Below, piece by piece: positions 10,365 through 19,561 of a stretch of 64,000 nt of DNA. The notes under the pieces were generated by a model, which was not told the DNA's origin, did no database searches, and saw nothing but the letters and a program-made list of their open reading frames with translations. Numbering within the stretch: the stretch's first letter is position 1; each line of letters opens with the position of its first letter. The position numbers and the translations under genes were made by a program. Source of the DNA: Chromobacterium alkanivorans (lineage in GTDB: Bacteria; Pseudomonadota; Gammaproteobacteria; Burkholderiales; Chromobacteriaceae); contig NZ_JAFHKL010000010.1 of NCBI RefSeq assembly GCF_016937655.1, positions 124,001-188,000 on the forward strand, in the 5' to 3' direction.

Positions 10365-10374
10365 GGGGCGAAGC

Positions 10375-12723
10375 ATGAACAATATGAAAGTGATCCATAG
10401 ACTGATCCTGGGCTTCGGTCTGCTGATCCTGTTGCTGGCGGTGGCGATGACGCTGGCGGTCAGACAGCTGCAGGGCCTGGCCGATGATCTGGTCGGCATC
10501 TCCAGCGTGCATATCCCGCAGGTCAGCGCCGCGCACAAGCTGGCGTCCAACGTCAACCTCACGTCGCGCGATGTGCGCAACCTGCTGCTGAGCAAGGATG
10601 CGCACCTGATCAAAGAGTTCAATCAGGAGATAGATGGCAATTTGGCCAAGCTGGCGCAAAGGATGAGCACGCTGGAGCCGAACGTCAGCAGCGCCGGGCG
10701 GCCGCTTTTCGAGGCGATGCGCGCGAACGAGGCCAATTTCCGTTCCGAGCTGGCGGTGTTCAGACGCATGCAAGCGCAGGGGCGCGATGTGCAGGCCCGC
10801 GATTATCTGTTCGTCACCCTGCGCGACACCCAGCTCAAATACATGGATTCGATCGATCGCTACATCGCGTTTGAAGAGAATCTGATGCGCAAGGCGGGAC
10901 AGGACGCCAGCGACAACTCCCGGCAAGCCTACAAGCTGTTGTTCGCGTTCACCCTGCTGGCCCTGTTCATCGGCGTCGGCTTCGGCGTCTTCATCATCCG
11001 CTCGCTGATGCGCCAATTGGGCGGGGAGCCGGCGGAACTGGTCAAGGTGATGCGCGAGCTGACCGAGGGCCAGGTGCGCTCCGAGATCAAGGTCAAGCCG
11101 GGCGACCAGCACAGCCTGTTCGCGTCGATGAGCTTGCTGGCGGAGAAGGCGATCGAGAACATCCGGGTGCGCAACGCGCTGGACAACGCCTCCACCAATG
11201 TGATGATCGCCGACAACGATCGCAACATCATCTACACCAATCACAGCGTGCTGGAGATGATGCGTCGCGCCGAGGCCGATCTGCGCAAGGCCTTGCCCAA
11301 TTTCGACGCGCGCGCCTTGCTGGGCGGCAATATGGACGTGTTCCACAGCAATCCGGCGCATCAGCGCGACTTGTTGGCCAATCTGCGGTCCACCTATCGC
11401 GCGCAGATCAATATAGGCACGCGTATTTTCGGTCTGGTGGCCAATCCGGTGTTCGGCACCGACGGTTCCCGTTTGGGCACGGTGGTGGAATGGAAGGACC
11501 GTACCGGGGAGGTGGAGATAGAGAAAGAGGTGGCCAGCATCATCTCCGCCGCCGCGGCCGGCGATTTCGACCGGCGCATCAATCTGGAAGGCAAGGACGG
11601 CTTTTTCCGCCAGCTGGGCGAAAGCGTCAATCAGTTGCTGGCGGTGACCAGCCAGGGCCTGGGCGATATCGCCACCGTGCTGGCGGCTCTGGCCAAGGGC
11701 GACCTCACCCATGCGATCAAGGGCGATTACCAGGGCTTGTTCAGCCAGCTGCAGAACGACACCAACACCACGGTGGAGCGCCTGAAGGAGATCGTGTCCA
11801 ACATCAAGGAATCCACCGACGCGATCAACACCGCCGCGCGCGAGATCGCCTCCGGCAACGCCAATCTGTCCAGCCGCACCGAGCAGCAAGCGGCCAGCCT
11901 GGAGGAAACCGCCTCCAGCATGGAGGAAATCACCAGCACGGTGCGGCAGAACGCCGAGAACGCCAAGAAGGCGAACACCCTGGCCACCGGCGCCTCCGAC
12001 ATCGCCGCGCGCGGCGGCAAGGTGGTGGGCGACGTGGTGGCCACCATGAACGAGATCAACGACAGCGCGCGCAAGATCGTCGACATCATCAGCGTGATCG
12101 ACGGCATCGCCTTCCAGACCAATATCCTGGCGCTCAACGCCGCGGTGGAGGCGGCGCGGGCCGGCGAGCAGGGACGGGGCTTCGCCGTGGTGGCCAGCGA
12201 GGTGCGCAATCTGGCGCAGCGCTCCGCCGCCGCCGCCAAGGAGATCAAGGGGTTGATCGGCAACTCGGTGGCCAAGGTCGAGTCCGGCTCCAAGCTGGTG
12301 GACGAGGCCGGCAGCACCATGGACGAGATCGTGATTTCCATCCGCCGCGTCGCCGACATCATGAGCGACATTTCCGCCGCGTCGATCGAGCAAAGCTCGG
12401 GCATCGAGCAGGTCAACCTGGCGGTGACGCAGATGGACGAGAACACCCAGAAGAACGCCGCGCTGGTGGAACAGGCTGCCGCGGCGGCGGAGTCGCTGGA
12501 AGAGCAGGCGCGCTATCTGGACGACGCGGTGCAGGTGTTCAAGCTGGGCGAGCACGGCCAGCGCCCGCGGCCGGCGCCGGCGCGCGCCGCGCCCGCGGCG
12601 GAGCACGTCGCGCACGCCGTCGGCGTCAAGACCGCGCCGCCCAAGCCGGCCGGCAAGATCGTGGTGCCGGAACGGCTGCGGCCGCAGGTGGACCTGAGCG
12701 ACGGCGAGTGGGAGGAGTTTTGA
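10375..12723 (+). CDS. Methyl-accepting chemotaxis protein with PAS domain and CheR-tether tail
   Basis: 782 residues. TM1 at about 10-30, a periplasmic helical domain of about 155 residues with a 4-helix-bundle look, TM2 at about 185-207, HAMP, a PAS-like domain at about 260-375 ([23 protein letters not shown]), further HAMP-like sequence, then the signalling hairpin ([33 protein letters not shown]). Candidate methylation sites lie in [17 protein letters not shown]. The C-terminus ends in GEWEEF after an Ala/Pro linker, matching the W-x-x-F CheR/CheB tether of enteric Tar/Tsr. cheR is the next gene, which supports local adaptation. Confidence 0.95.
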   Translation: MNNMKVIHRLILGFGLLILLLAVAMTLAVRQLQGLADDLVGISSVHIPQVSAAHKLASNVNLTSRDVRNLLLSKDAHLIKEFNQEIDGNLAKLAQRMSTLEPNVSSAGRPLFEAMRANEANFRSELAVFRRMQAQGRDVQARDYLFVTLRDTQLKYMDSIDRYIAFEENLMRKAGQDASDNSRQAYKLLFAFTLLALFIGVGFGVFIIRSLMRQLGGEPAELVKVMRELTEGQVRSEIKVKPGDQHSLFASMSLLAEKAIENIRVRNALDNASTNVMIADNDRNIIYTNHSVLEMMRRAEADLRKALPNFDARALLGGNMDVFHSNPAHQRDLLANLRSTYRAQINIGTRIFGLVANPVFGTDGSRLGTVVEWKDRTGEVEIEKEVASIISAAAAGDFDRRINLEGKDGFFRQLGESVNQLLAVTSQGLGDIATVLAALAKGDLTHAIKGDYQGLFSQLQNDTNTTVERLKEIVSNIKESTDAINTAAREIASGNANLSSRTEQQAASLEETASSMEEITSTVRQNAENAKKANTLATGASDIAARGGKVVGDVVATMNEINDSARKIVDIISVIDGIAFQTNILALNAAVEAARAGEQGRGFAVVASEVRNLAQRSAAAAKEIKGLIGNSVAKVESGSKLVDEAGSTMDEIVISIRRVADIMSDISAASIEQSSGIEQVNLAVTQMDENTQKNAALVEQAAAAAESLEEQARYLDDAVQVFKLGEHGQRPRPAPARAAPAAEHVAHAVGVKTAPPKPAGKIVVPERLRPQVDLSDGEWEEF

Positions 12724-12760
12724 CGCGGCCTGGGCCGGACGCGGCGCCTAGGGGGCCGCG

Positions 12761-13591
12761 TTGACGGGGCTGGAGTTGGACCTCAAGTTCACGCCCGAGG
12801 ATTTCCGCCGCATCCGCGACATGGTGTATCGGCGAGTCGGCATCGCCCTCAACGACAGCAAGACCCATATGGCGTACGCGCGGCTGGCCAAGCGGGTGCG
12901 CTCGCTGGGCTTGAAAAGCTTCGCCGAGTACCTGGACCGGCTGGATCGCGACGAACTGTCGGACGAGTGGCAGAACTTCGTCAACGCGCTGACCACCAAT
13001 CTGACCTCGTTTTTTCGGGAGCCGCATCATTTCGGCATGTTGCGCGCGCATGCCGAGCGCTGGAAAAAACGCGGCCGGCCGTATCGGGTGTGGAGCGCGG
13101 CGTCTTCGACGGGGGAGGAGCCTTACTCCATCGCCATGACCATGGCGGAACTGGCCGAGTCCTTGCGGCCCTTCCCCTGCGAGTTGCTGGCGTCCGACAT
13201 CGACACCCATGTGCTGCAGCAGGCGATGCGCGGCGTGTATCTGCGCGAGCGCGTCAGCCAGTTGCCGGAGCCGCAGCTGCGCCGCTTCTTCGACAAGGGC
13301 GTGGGCGCCAATGACGGCAAGGTGAGGCTGAAGAAGCGCTTGCGCGAGGCGGTGACGTTTTTCCAGATGAATCTGGTGGCGGAGGAATGGCCGCCGCTAG
13401 GGGAGTTCGACGTCATTTTCTGCCGCAATGTGCTGATCTATTTTGATAAGCCGACGCAGGCGGCCATACTCAATCATATGGCGCGGCACCTGGCTCCCGA
13501 CGGCTTGCTGTTGCTCGGGCATTCGGAAAACATCCTGCACCTGAGCGACGCCTTCGTCCCCTGCGGCAAGACCAGTTACCGGCTGGCCTAG
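12761..13591 (+). CDS. cheR: Chemotaxis protein methyltransferase CheR
   Basis: 276 residues. N-terminal helical CheR_N domain (TPEDFRRIRDMVYRRVGIAL), then the SAM-binding domain with SAASSTGEEPYSIAM and FDVIFCRNVLIYFD. It methylates glutamates on the MCP encoded just upstream, using SAM. The start is TTG at 12761, supported by AGGGGG five bases upstream; the frame has no closer ATG that keeps the CheR_N domain. The MCP's EWEEF tail is a likely docking site on CheR. Confidence 0.95.
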   Translation: MTGLELDLKFTPEDFRRIRDMVYRRVGIALNDSKTHMAYARLAKRVRSLGLKSFAEYLDRLDRDELSDEWQNFVNALTTNLTSFFREPHHFGMLRAHAERWKKRGRPYRVWSAASSTGEEPYSIAMTMAELAESLRPFPCELLASDIDTHVLQQAMRGVYLRERVSQLPEPQLRRFFDKGVGANDGKVRLKKRLREAVTFFQMNLVAEEWPPLGEFDVIFCRNVLIYFDKPTQAAILNHMARHLAPDGLLLLGHSENILHLSDAFVPCGKTSYRLA

Positions 13592-13662
13592 TTCACGCCT
13601 GCTTTGCGTGAGGCCGCCGCGGCGCGTGTTTGTGAGCCTTGTTTATCGATCCGGGAGCGTGG

Positions 13663-14733
13663 ATGGCGCTTGAAAAGAAAATTCGGGTGATCGTGGTGGA
13701 CGATTCGGCCCTGATCCGCAATCTGCTGACCTCCATCATCGACGAAGCGCCGGACATGGAAGTGGTGGCCACCGCTTCCGATCCGCTGATCGCGCGCGAG
13801 CGCATCCGCGCGCTGGACCCGGACGTGATCACGCTGGACGTTGAAATGCCGCGCATGGACGGCCTGGAGTTTCTGCGCCGGCTGATGCGGCTGCGTCCGA
13901 CGCCGGTGTTGATGATCTCCTCGCTGACCCAGCAAGGCTCGGAGGCGACGCTGACGGCGCTGGAGCTGGGCGCCATCGACTTCCTGTCCAAGCCGGCGCA
14001 CGATATCGCCAGGCGCATGGGCGATTACGCCGACGAGATCCGCGACAAGATCCGCGCCGCCGCCGCGGCCAAGGTGCGGGCGCCGCATCGTTTTCATCGC
14101 GCCGCCGAGGCGAGTCCGCCGCCGCCGCTGCCGGGGGGCGCTCAGCAGGCGATGCTGTTCGTCGGCGCCTCCACCGGCGGCACCGAGGCGATCCGGGCCC
14201 TGCTCAGCGGTTTGCCGGCGACATGCCCGCCCATCCTGGTGGTGCAGCACATGCCCGAGCATTTCACCGCCAGCTTCGCCGCGCGCTTGAACGCGAGCTG
14301 TCCGATGCGGGTGAAGGAGGCCGAGGCGGGCGAGCCGGTGCGGCAGGGCGTGGCCTACATCGCGCCGGGCGATTGGCATATGCGGGTGCAGGCCGCCGCG
14401 GACGGCTTCCGCATCGAGCTGGAGCAGTGCGACAAGGTGAACCGGCACCGGCCGTCGGTGGACGTGCTGTTCGACTCCGCCGCGCGCTGCCTGGGCAAGC
14501 GCGCCGTCGGCGTGATCCTGACCGGAATGGGGCGGGACGGGGCGGACGGCCTGCGCAAGATGCGCGACGCCGGCGCGGTCACTTTCGGCCAGAACGAAGC
14601 CAGTTGCGTGGTGTACGGCATGCCGCGCGAGGCGATGAAGGCCGGCGGGGTGCAACAGGAGTGGCCGCTGGAAGCGCTGCCCTCCAAAATCATGGCCTGC
14701 CTGTACGGCAAGGTGGAAAAGGCGATGTTATGA
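13663..14733 (+). CDS. cheB: Protein-glutamate methylesterase CheB
   Basis: 356 residues: receiver domain ([11 protein letters not shown], phospho-acceptor Asp59 in [12 protein letters not shown]) and CheB methylesterase domain with the Ser-His-Asp triad in [16 protein letters not shown] and [10 protein letters not shown]. It removes methyl groups from, and can deamidate, MCPs. The ATG at 13663 is chosen because GGGAG lies five bases upstream; an in-frame TTG at 13639 lacks such a site. Its stop overlaps the cheD start. Confidence 0.96.
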   Translation: MALEKKIRVIVVDDSALIRNLLTSIIDEAPDMEVVATASDPLIARERIRALDPDVITLDVEMPRMDGLEFLRRLMRLRPTPVLMISSLTQQGSEATLTALELGAIDFLSKPAHDIARRMGDYADEIRDKIRAAAAAKVRAPHRFHRAAEASPPPPLPGGAQQAMLFVGASTGGTEAIRALLSGLPATCPPILVVQHMPEHFTASFAARLNASCPMRVKEAEAGEPVRQGVAYIAPGDWHMRVQAAADGFRIELEQCDKVNRHRPSVDVLFDSAARCLGKRAVGVILTGMGRDGADGLRKMRDAGAVTFGQNEASCVVYGMPREAMKAGGVQQEWPLEALPSKIMACLYGKVEKAML

Positions 14734-15338
14734 AGAACGGCGCGGTGCATTTCAGCAGCCATTCCTATTTCGACAAGCATTTTCAAAGCCAGGCGGTGAA
14801 AGTGTTTCCCGGCGGCTTCTACGTCACCAGCCAGCCTCAGCTCTTGGTGACGCTGCTGGGTTCCTGCGTGGCGGTGTGCATGCTGGACCGGGCGGCCAAT
14901 GTGGCCGGGATGAACCATTTCCTGCTGCCCGAGGGCAGCATTGAGGTGGGCGAGGGCGCGTCCGCCGCGCGCTTCGGCGTGCATGCGATGGAGTTGATGA
15001 TCACCGAGATGCAAAAGCTGGGCGCGATGCGCCACCGGATGGAGGCCAAGGTGTTCGGCGGCGGCAATGTGCTGGAGGGCATGTCGGTGATGAACGTCGG
15101 CGAGCGCAATCGCCGCTTCATCCACGGCTATCTGGACGCGGAGAGGATCCCCATCCTGGCCGAAGACCTGCTGGGCGACTGCGCGCGCAAAGTGTATTTC
15201 TTTACCGACAGCGGCAAGGTGCTGGTCAAGAAGCTCAAGCGCAGCCGCAGCCTGATCAGCGAGGAAAACCGCTATCGCGAGCAGGTGATGCGGCCGGAGG
15301 GGGCCGGCAAGTCCGGGGATATCGAGCTGTTTATCTGA
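14730..15338 (+). CDS. cheD: Chemoreceptor glutamine deamidase CheD
   Basis: 202 residues. Catalytic Cys46 in [10 protein letters not shown] and His63 in AGMNHFLLP have the 17-residue spacing seen in T. maritima CheD; the Thr/Ser-rich active-site surroundings and VFGGGNVL are also conserved. It deamidates MCP glutamines and in some bacteria modulates CheC. No CheC gene is present. ATG at 14730 overlaps the cheB stop (ATGTTATGA region), suggesting coupled translation. Last gene of the operon; the convergent fdxA ends 24 bp away. Confidence 0.95.
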   Translation: MKNGAVHFSSHSYFDKHFQSQAVKVFPGGFYVTSQPQLLVTLLGSCVAVCMLDRAANVAGMNHFLLPEGSIEVGEGASAARFGVHAMELMITEMQKLGAMRHRMEAKVFGGGNVLEGMSVMNVGERNRRFIHGYLDAERIPILAEDLLGDCARKVYFFTDSGKVLVKKLKRSRSLISEENRYREQVMRPEGAGKSGDIELFI

Positions 15339-15362
15339 CGGCTCACGACGCGCGGCAGATTC

Positions 15363-15686
15363 TCAACGCTCCAGGTGTTGCAGCTTGCCTTCGACCTCCG
15401 CCCAGTCCGCGTGATCCGGCAGCGGATCCTTCTTCTCGGTGATGGTGGGCCAGAGCCGAGACAGCTCGGCGTTGAGCGCGACGAAGTCTTCTTGTCCGGA
15501 CGGCACGTCGTCTTCCGCGTAGATCGCGTTCACCGGGCATTCCGCCACGCACAGCGTGCAGTCTATGCACTCCTCGGGGTCGATCGCCAGGAAATTGGGG
15601 CCTTCGTGAAAGCAGTCCACCGGGCAGACATCGACGCAATCGGTGTATTTGCATTTGATGCAGGCATCGGTTACAACGTAGGCCAT
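15363..15686 (-). CDS. fdxA: 7Fe ferredoxin FdxA
   Basis: 107-residue low-potential ferredoxin. Two cluster motifs are visible: [17 protein letters not shown] near the N-terminus and [12 protein letters not shown] about 30 residues later, the pattern of [3Fe-4S][4Fe-4S] ferredoxins related to Azotobacter FdI, with the long acidic C-terminal tail. The ATG at 15686 ([10 protein letters not shown]) is the family start; the frame continues upstream without support. It is a single-gene transcript, convergent with cheD and divergent from gluQ. Confidence 0.96.
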   Translation of the reverse strand: MAYVVTDACIKCKYTDCVDVCPVDCFHEGPNFLAIDPEECIDCTLCVAECPVNAIYAEDDVPSGQEDFVALNAELSRLWPTITEKKDPLPDHADWAEVEGKLQHLER

Positions 15687-15822
15687 GTTCGGCTCCTTGG
15701 TCGTCGAAAGCCGGCGGCGCCGTTTGGCGCGGCGGCGGGGCGAGGATTTGAGCGTATCAGTCAATATTATTAGCCAGAAATTCCCTTCACAACGCATCGC
15801 CGCCGTAAATTTCCTATCCCTC

Positions 15823-16710
15823 ATGAACGCTTCTCCCTATCGCGGGCGCTTCGCCCCCAGCCCCACCGGCCTGTTGCACGCCGGCTCCCTATGCACCGCC
15901 GTCGGCAGTTATCTGGAGGCGCGCGCGCGCGGCGGCGAGTGGCTGCTGCGGATGGAGGACCTGGACCCGCCGCGCGAGGTGGCCGGCGCCGCCGACGCCA
16001 TCCTGCGCACGCTGGAAGCCTATGGCTTCGAATGGGACGGTGAAGTGGCGTACCAAAGCCGCCGCCACGACTTGTACCGGCACGCGCTGGAGCGGCTGAT
16101 CGCCGCCGGCCACGCTTATCCGTGCAATTGCACGCGCAAGGAGATCGCCGAAACCTCGCTGCGCGGCCTGGACGGCTACGTGTATTCCGGCCATTGCCGG
16201 CAGCGGCGTCCGGAAGAGGGCGGCCGCGCCTGGCGGCTGCGGGTGGCGCCCGGCGACACCGTGGTGGAGGACCGCCTGCAGGGACCGTACCGGCAGAATC
16301 TGGCGACGGACATCGGCGACTTCGTCTTGCTGCGCGCTGACGGTTATTGGGCGTATCAATTGGCGGTGGTGGTGGACGACGCCGAGCAAGGGGTGAACGA
16401 TGTGGTGCGCGGCGCCGACCTGCTGGTGTCCACGCCGCGCCAGTTGGCGGTGCAGCGGGCGCTGGGCGTGGCCGCGCCCGCTTATTGCCATCTGCCGGTG
16501 CTGGTCAACGCCGCGGGGGAGAAGCTGTCCAAGCAGACGCTGGCGCCGGCGGTGGCGGCGGAGGACGCCTCCGCGGCGCTGCGCCTGGCCTTGAGCCGCT
16601 TGGGACACGCGCCGCCGGAGGAGTGCGGCGGCCTGGCCGAGTTGTGGCAGTGGGCGCGCGCGCACTGGTCGCTGGCGCGGGTGCCGGCCGGACCGGTGGT
16701 CGTCGGCTGA
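15823..16710 (+). CDS. gluQ: Glutamyl-Q tRNA(Asp) synthetase
   Basis: 295 residues, a truncated glutamyl-tRNA synthetase paralogue that attaches glutamate to queuosine at the wobble position of tRNA-Asp. Class I signatures are present: [12 protein letters not shown] (HIGH-like) and KLSKQ (KMSKS-like). The Zn-site cysteines appear in CNCTRKEI and YSGHC. It lacks the anticodon-binding domain, as expected. The ATG at 15823 starts at [16 protein letters not shown], the usual N-terminus. Confidence 0.95.
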   Translation: MNASPYRGRFAPSPTGLLHAGSLCTAVGSYLEARARGGEWLLRMEDLDPPREVAGAADAILRTLEAYGFEWDGEVAYQSRRHDLYRHALERLIAAGHAYPCNCTRKEIAETSLRGLDGYVYSGHCRQRRPEEGGRAWRLRVAPGDTVVEDRLQGPYRQNLATDIGDFVLLRADGYWAYQLAVVVDDAEQGVNDVVRGADLLVSTPRQLAVQRALGVAAPAYCHLPVLVNAAGEKLSKQTLAPAVAAEDASAALRLALSRLGHAPPEECGGLAELWQWARAHWSLARVPAGPVVVG

Positions 16711-16841
16711 ATTGCGCTGTTTTATGCCAAAATTATGCGTTTGACGTCTTTTTTTCCATCCCGGCTGGCCTATATTGGCATCTGCGCACGCGCTTGTTGC
16801 GCATCATCGGCCGCGGCAAACGGGCCGCCATCGCCTTCCCG

Positions 16842-16876
16842 TTGACATGCGGAAAATGCGACATGTTTTTATGTCG
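16842..16876 (+). promoter_or_regulatory. Candidate -35 box and palindromic operator upstream of the antiporter gene
   Basis: The 425-bp gap 16711-17135 has no gene I can support. It contains TTGACA at 16842-16847 and, just downstream, the inverted repeat CGACAT-N6-ATGTCG at 16859-16876. A weak -10 (TTTTAT or TCTAAT) follows at suboptimal spacing. The palindrome could be an operator controlling the gene at 17136, which would then have a long leader. The rest of the gap shows nothing recognisable. Confidence 0.3.
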
Positions 16877-17135
16877 AAATTGTGTTCTAATGCCGCCTTT
16901 TTTTCATGCGCGCGCACTGGCGCAAAGTCCCGCTTCAGTTGACTCCGGTCAAGCGGTTTGAAGAAAGCATGCCCGGCTTGCGGGCGCGGCCCTCTATCAT
17001 GGGCGCTTTTTCAGCCGCATCAGTCTGAATGCGAACGGAATCGGCCAAGCCCGTTCCGCCGGCGCCATCGCATGATCGTAGAAACACGCGCGCGCGGCGC
17101 GCTCGTCAATCGGCAGGGCCGATGGAGACCAAGCC

Positions 17136-18476
17136 TTGAGCAATACCAATTTAGACAGCAAGCCCAAGACCCGGGCGCTGGGCGTATGGATGTGCACCGC
17201 CCTGGTGGTGGGCAATATGATCGGTTCCGGCGTGTTCCTGCTGCCGGCGTCGCTGGCGCCGTTCGGCGGAGTGTCGATGATAGGCTGGCTGCTCACCGCC
17301 GCCGGCGCGATCTGCCTGGCCTTGGTGTTCGCGCGGCTGGCGTCCATCCTGCCCAAGGAGGGCGGCCCGTACGCTTACATCCATGAGGCTTTCGGCGGTT
17401 TTGCCGGTTTCTGGATCGCCTGGGGCTACTGGATCGCGCTGTGGGCAGGCAACGCGGCGCTAGCGGTGGCCGCCACCAGTTATATGCAGGTCTTCGTTCC
17501 GGCGCTGGGGCACAATAATCTGCTGGCCGGCGTGTTCGCCATCAGCCTGATCTGGATCGTCACCTGGATCAACAGCCGCGGCGCGCGCAGCTCCGGCCTG
17601 GTGGCGGTGACGACCACCTTGCTGAAGCTGCTGCCGCTGGCCGCCGTCACTTTCTTCGGCTTTTTCCACCTGCAGCCGGACAATATCGTGTTCAACCCCC
17701 ACGACAAGCCCCTGCTCAGCTCGGTGTCCGCCACCATGGCGCTGACCTTGTGGGCCTTCCTGGGGCTGGAGTCGGCGTCGGTGCCGGCCGGCGACGTGAT
17801 CGCGCCGGAAAAAACCATTCCGCGCGCCACGGTGCTGGGCACCCTGATCGCCACCGTGCTCTACATTCTGTCCACGGTGGCCTTGATGGGCCTGATGCCG
17901 CCGGCGCTGCTGGCCGCCTCACAGGCGCCGTTCGCCGACGCCGCCAGGCTGATGTGGGGCGATTGGGGCTATTACCTGGTGGGCTTCGGCGCCATCGTTT
18001 CCTGCTTCGGCGCGCTCAACGGCTGGAGCCTGATGCAGGCGCACGTGCCGGCCGCCGCCGCGCACGACGGCTTGTTCCCGCGTCGCTTCGCCCAGATGAA
18101 CCGCGAAGGCGTGCCCATTTTCGGCCTGCTGCTGTCCAGCGGGCTGGTGACGGTGCTGATGGCGATGAAGTACGCCGGCGGCGACGGCGGCGTCAAGATT
18201 TTCGAGTTCATCATTCTGCTGGCCACCGCCACCACCTTGCTGCCTTACGCCTTTTGCTCGATGGCGCTGCTGGCCATCATGTTGATGCGGCCCCAGCAGT
18301 TCCAGCGCAAGGACTACCTGGCGCCCTTGTGCTTCGCCGGCGTGGGTTTCGCCTATTCGGTGTGGGCCTTGTACGGGTCCGGCGCCGACATCGTGATGTG
18401 GGGCATGATTTTGCTGCTGCTGGGTCTGCCGGTCTATGTCTGGCAGGTGAAGGAGCGTTACGCCGATCCCTCGTGA
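17136..18476 (+). CDS. APC-family basic amino acid/polyamine antiporter (AdiC-like)
   Basis: 446-residue inner-membrane protein with about 12 hydrophobic segments. VGNMIGSGVFLLPASLA carries the Gly-Ser-Gly substrate-backbone motif of AdiC, and TLWAFLGLESASVPAG with APFADAARLMWGD follow the AdiC/CadB/PotE pattern closely. Such carriers exchange arginine, lysine or ornithine for the decarboxylation product, but no decarboxylase gene is adjacent, so the substrate is unassigned. The start is TTG at 17136 with GGAGA seven bases upstream. Confidence 0.85.
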   Translation: MSNTNLDSKPKTRALGVWMCTALVVGNMIGSGVFLLPASLAPFGGVSMIGWLLTAAGAICLALVFARLASILPKEGGPYAYIHEAFGGFAGFWIAWGYWIALWAGNAALAVAATSYMQVFVPALGHNNLLAGVFAISLIWIVTWINSRGARSSGLVAVTTTLLKLLPLAAVTFFGFFHLQPDNIVFNPHDKPLLSSVSATMALTLWAFLGLESASVPAGDVIAPEKTIPRATVLGTLIATVLYILSTVALMGLMPPALLAASQAPFADAARLMWGDWGYYLVGFGAIVSCFGALNGWSLMQAHVPAAAAHDGLFPRRFAQMNREGVPIFGLLLSSGLVTVLMAMKYAGGDGGVKIFEFIILLATATTLLPYAFCSMALLAIMLMRPQQFQRKDYLAPLCFAGVGFAYSVWALYGSGADIVMWGMILLLLGLPVYVWQVKERYADPS

Positions 18477-18617
18477 GCCTGCGGCGATCCGGAATCCAAC
18501 ACGCGGCTCAGGCCGCGTTTTCTTTGGGCGCAAGGCTGTCGTCATGGCGAAATGGGCTTGCCTATGCCGCCGGCTGGTGGCCTACTAGGGCGCTTTGGTT
18601 TCAGACTGGGAGTTGTC

Positions 18618-19361
18618 ATGAGGATTGCCGCCGCCGATAGCCTGCTTGTCGCCATCGATTTCGCTTATCCGACGCCGGACGCGCGGACGCTGGAGCGGAT
18701 GCGGGCGGAAAGCCAGCCTTGCGCGCTGGAGCGCGCGGACGGTTTGTTTCCGGAAAACAGCTATTACCGCGCCGGCCGCAAAGGTTGCGCCGCAGGGATG
18801 TCGGCGCGGGCCTTCGTCGCGCGCCGCTTGCGCGAGGCGGCGGCGCGGCTGGCGCCGGAGTACGGCCTGTCGCTGTTCGACGCCTACCGCAGCCGCGAGA
18901 CCCAGGCCGATCTGTTTCAGATGGTGTTGGATGATGTGCGCGCCGCGCACCCGGACTGGGACGCGGCGGCGGTGGAGCGGCAGGCGCGCTTGTTCGCCGC
19001 CCACCCGGACGACACCGCCCGCTTCGCGGTGTTGCCGCACAACTCCGGCGGCGCGATCGATCTGGCCATCTGCCGGCGGGACAGCGGTGAGATCTGCGAT
19101 TTCGGCACCGGCTTCGACGCGGCGGAGCCGGCGTCGCGCACCGACTTCTTCGAGGCGCCGCACGATCCGGCGCAGGGCTTTTCGTCCGAACGCTGGCTGA
19201 CGGCGCGTCACAATCGCCGCGTCTTGTTCAATCTGATGAAGCAGGCCGGTTTCAGCAATTACGCCGAGGAATGGTGGCACTACGATCTGGGCGACTGCCT
19301 GTGGGGCCAGGCGCTGGGCGTGGACTGGATCTATCCGTCGATGGAGGCCGAGCCGGCCTGA
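18618..19361 (+). CDS. ddpX: D-alanyl-D-alanine dipeptidase, VanX/DdpX family
   Basis: 247 residues. Zinc ligands of the VanX fold are visible as His141 and Asp148 in LPHNSGGAIDLAI and His221 in EEWWHYD, with Glu218 as the catalytic base. It hydrolyses D-Ala-D-Ala, here probably for peptidoglycan turnover or nutrient use, since no vanHA genes are present. No signal peptide is evident, so it is probably cytoplasmic. The ATG at 18618 follows GGGAG at five bases; the in-frame ATG at 18552 lacks a site. Confidence 0.88.
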   Translation: MRIAAADSLLVAIDFAYPTPDARTLERMRAESQPCALERADGLFPENSYYRAGRKGCAAGMSARAFVARRLREAAARLAPEYGLSLFDAYRSRETQADLFQMVLDDVRAAHPDWDAAAVERQARLFAAHPDDTARFAVLPHNSGGAIDLAICRRDSGEICDFGTGFDAAEPASRTDFFEAPHDPAQGFSSERWLTARHNRRVLFNLMKQAGFSNYAEEWWHYDLGDCLWGQALGVDWIYPSMEAEPA

Positions 19362-19404
19362 TCGAGATGGCCGCCGCGCCGGCGCGGCGGCCCATCGTCA
19401 AGTC

Positions 19405-19561
19405 TTAGAGCCTGTTTACGATCTCGCGAGCTAAGGCGAGACAAGGCGAAAACGGCTGAGAAAGCGGAATGTACAGATGGTACATGAGCATTTCGAAACC
19501 GTTTTCAACGCCCTTTTCTATCCATCCTGCCGACGCGCAGCAGATCGTAAACAGGTTCTTA
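19405..19561. mobile_element. MITE copy A with TTA target duplication
   Basis: A 151-bp element (19408-19558) bounded by TTA on both sides (19405-19407 and 19559-19561). The termini are near-perfect inverted repeats: GAGCCTGTTTACGATCT at the left and GAACCTGTTTACGATCT read inward from the right. The right TTA is also the stop codon (TAA, minus strand) of the dihydroxyacetone kinase gene. It has no coding capacity. The inner body (GACAAGGCGAAAACGGCTGA) recurs in the other copies. Terminal sequence and TNA duplication suggest derivation from an IS5-family (IS1031-group) element; that assignment is inference. Confidence 0.8.

Noticed and set aside
10282-12615. A 777-codon open frame on the minus strand opposite the MCP gene
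   Set aside because: Antisense shadow of a clear MCP; no ribosome site or recognisable domain.
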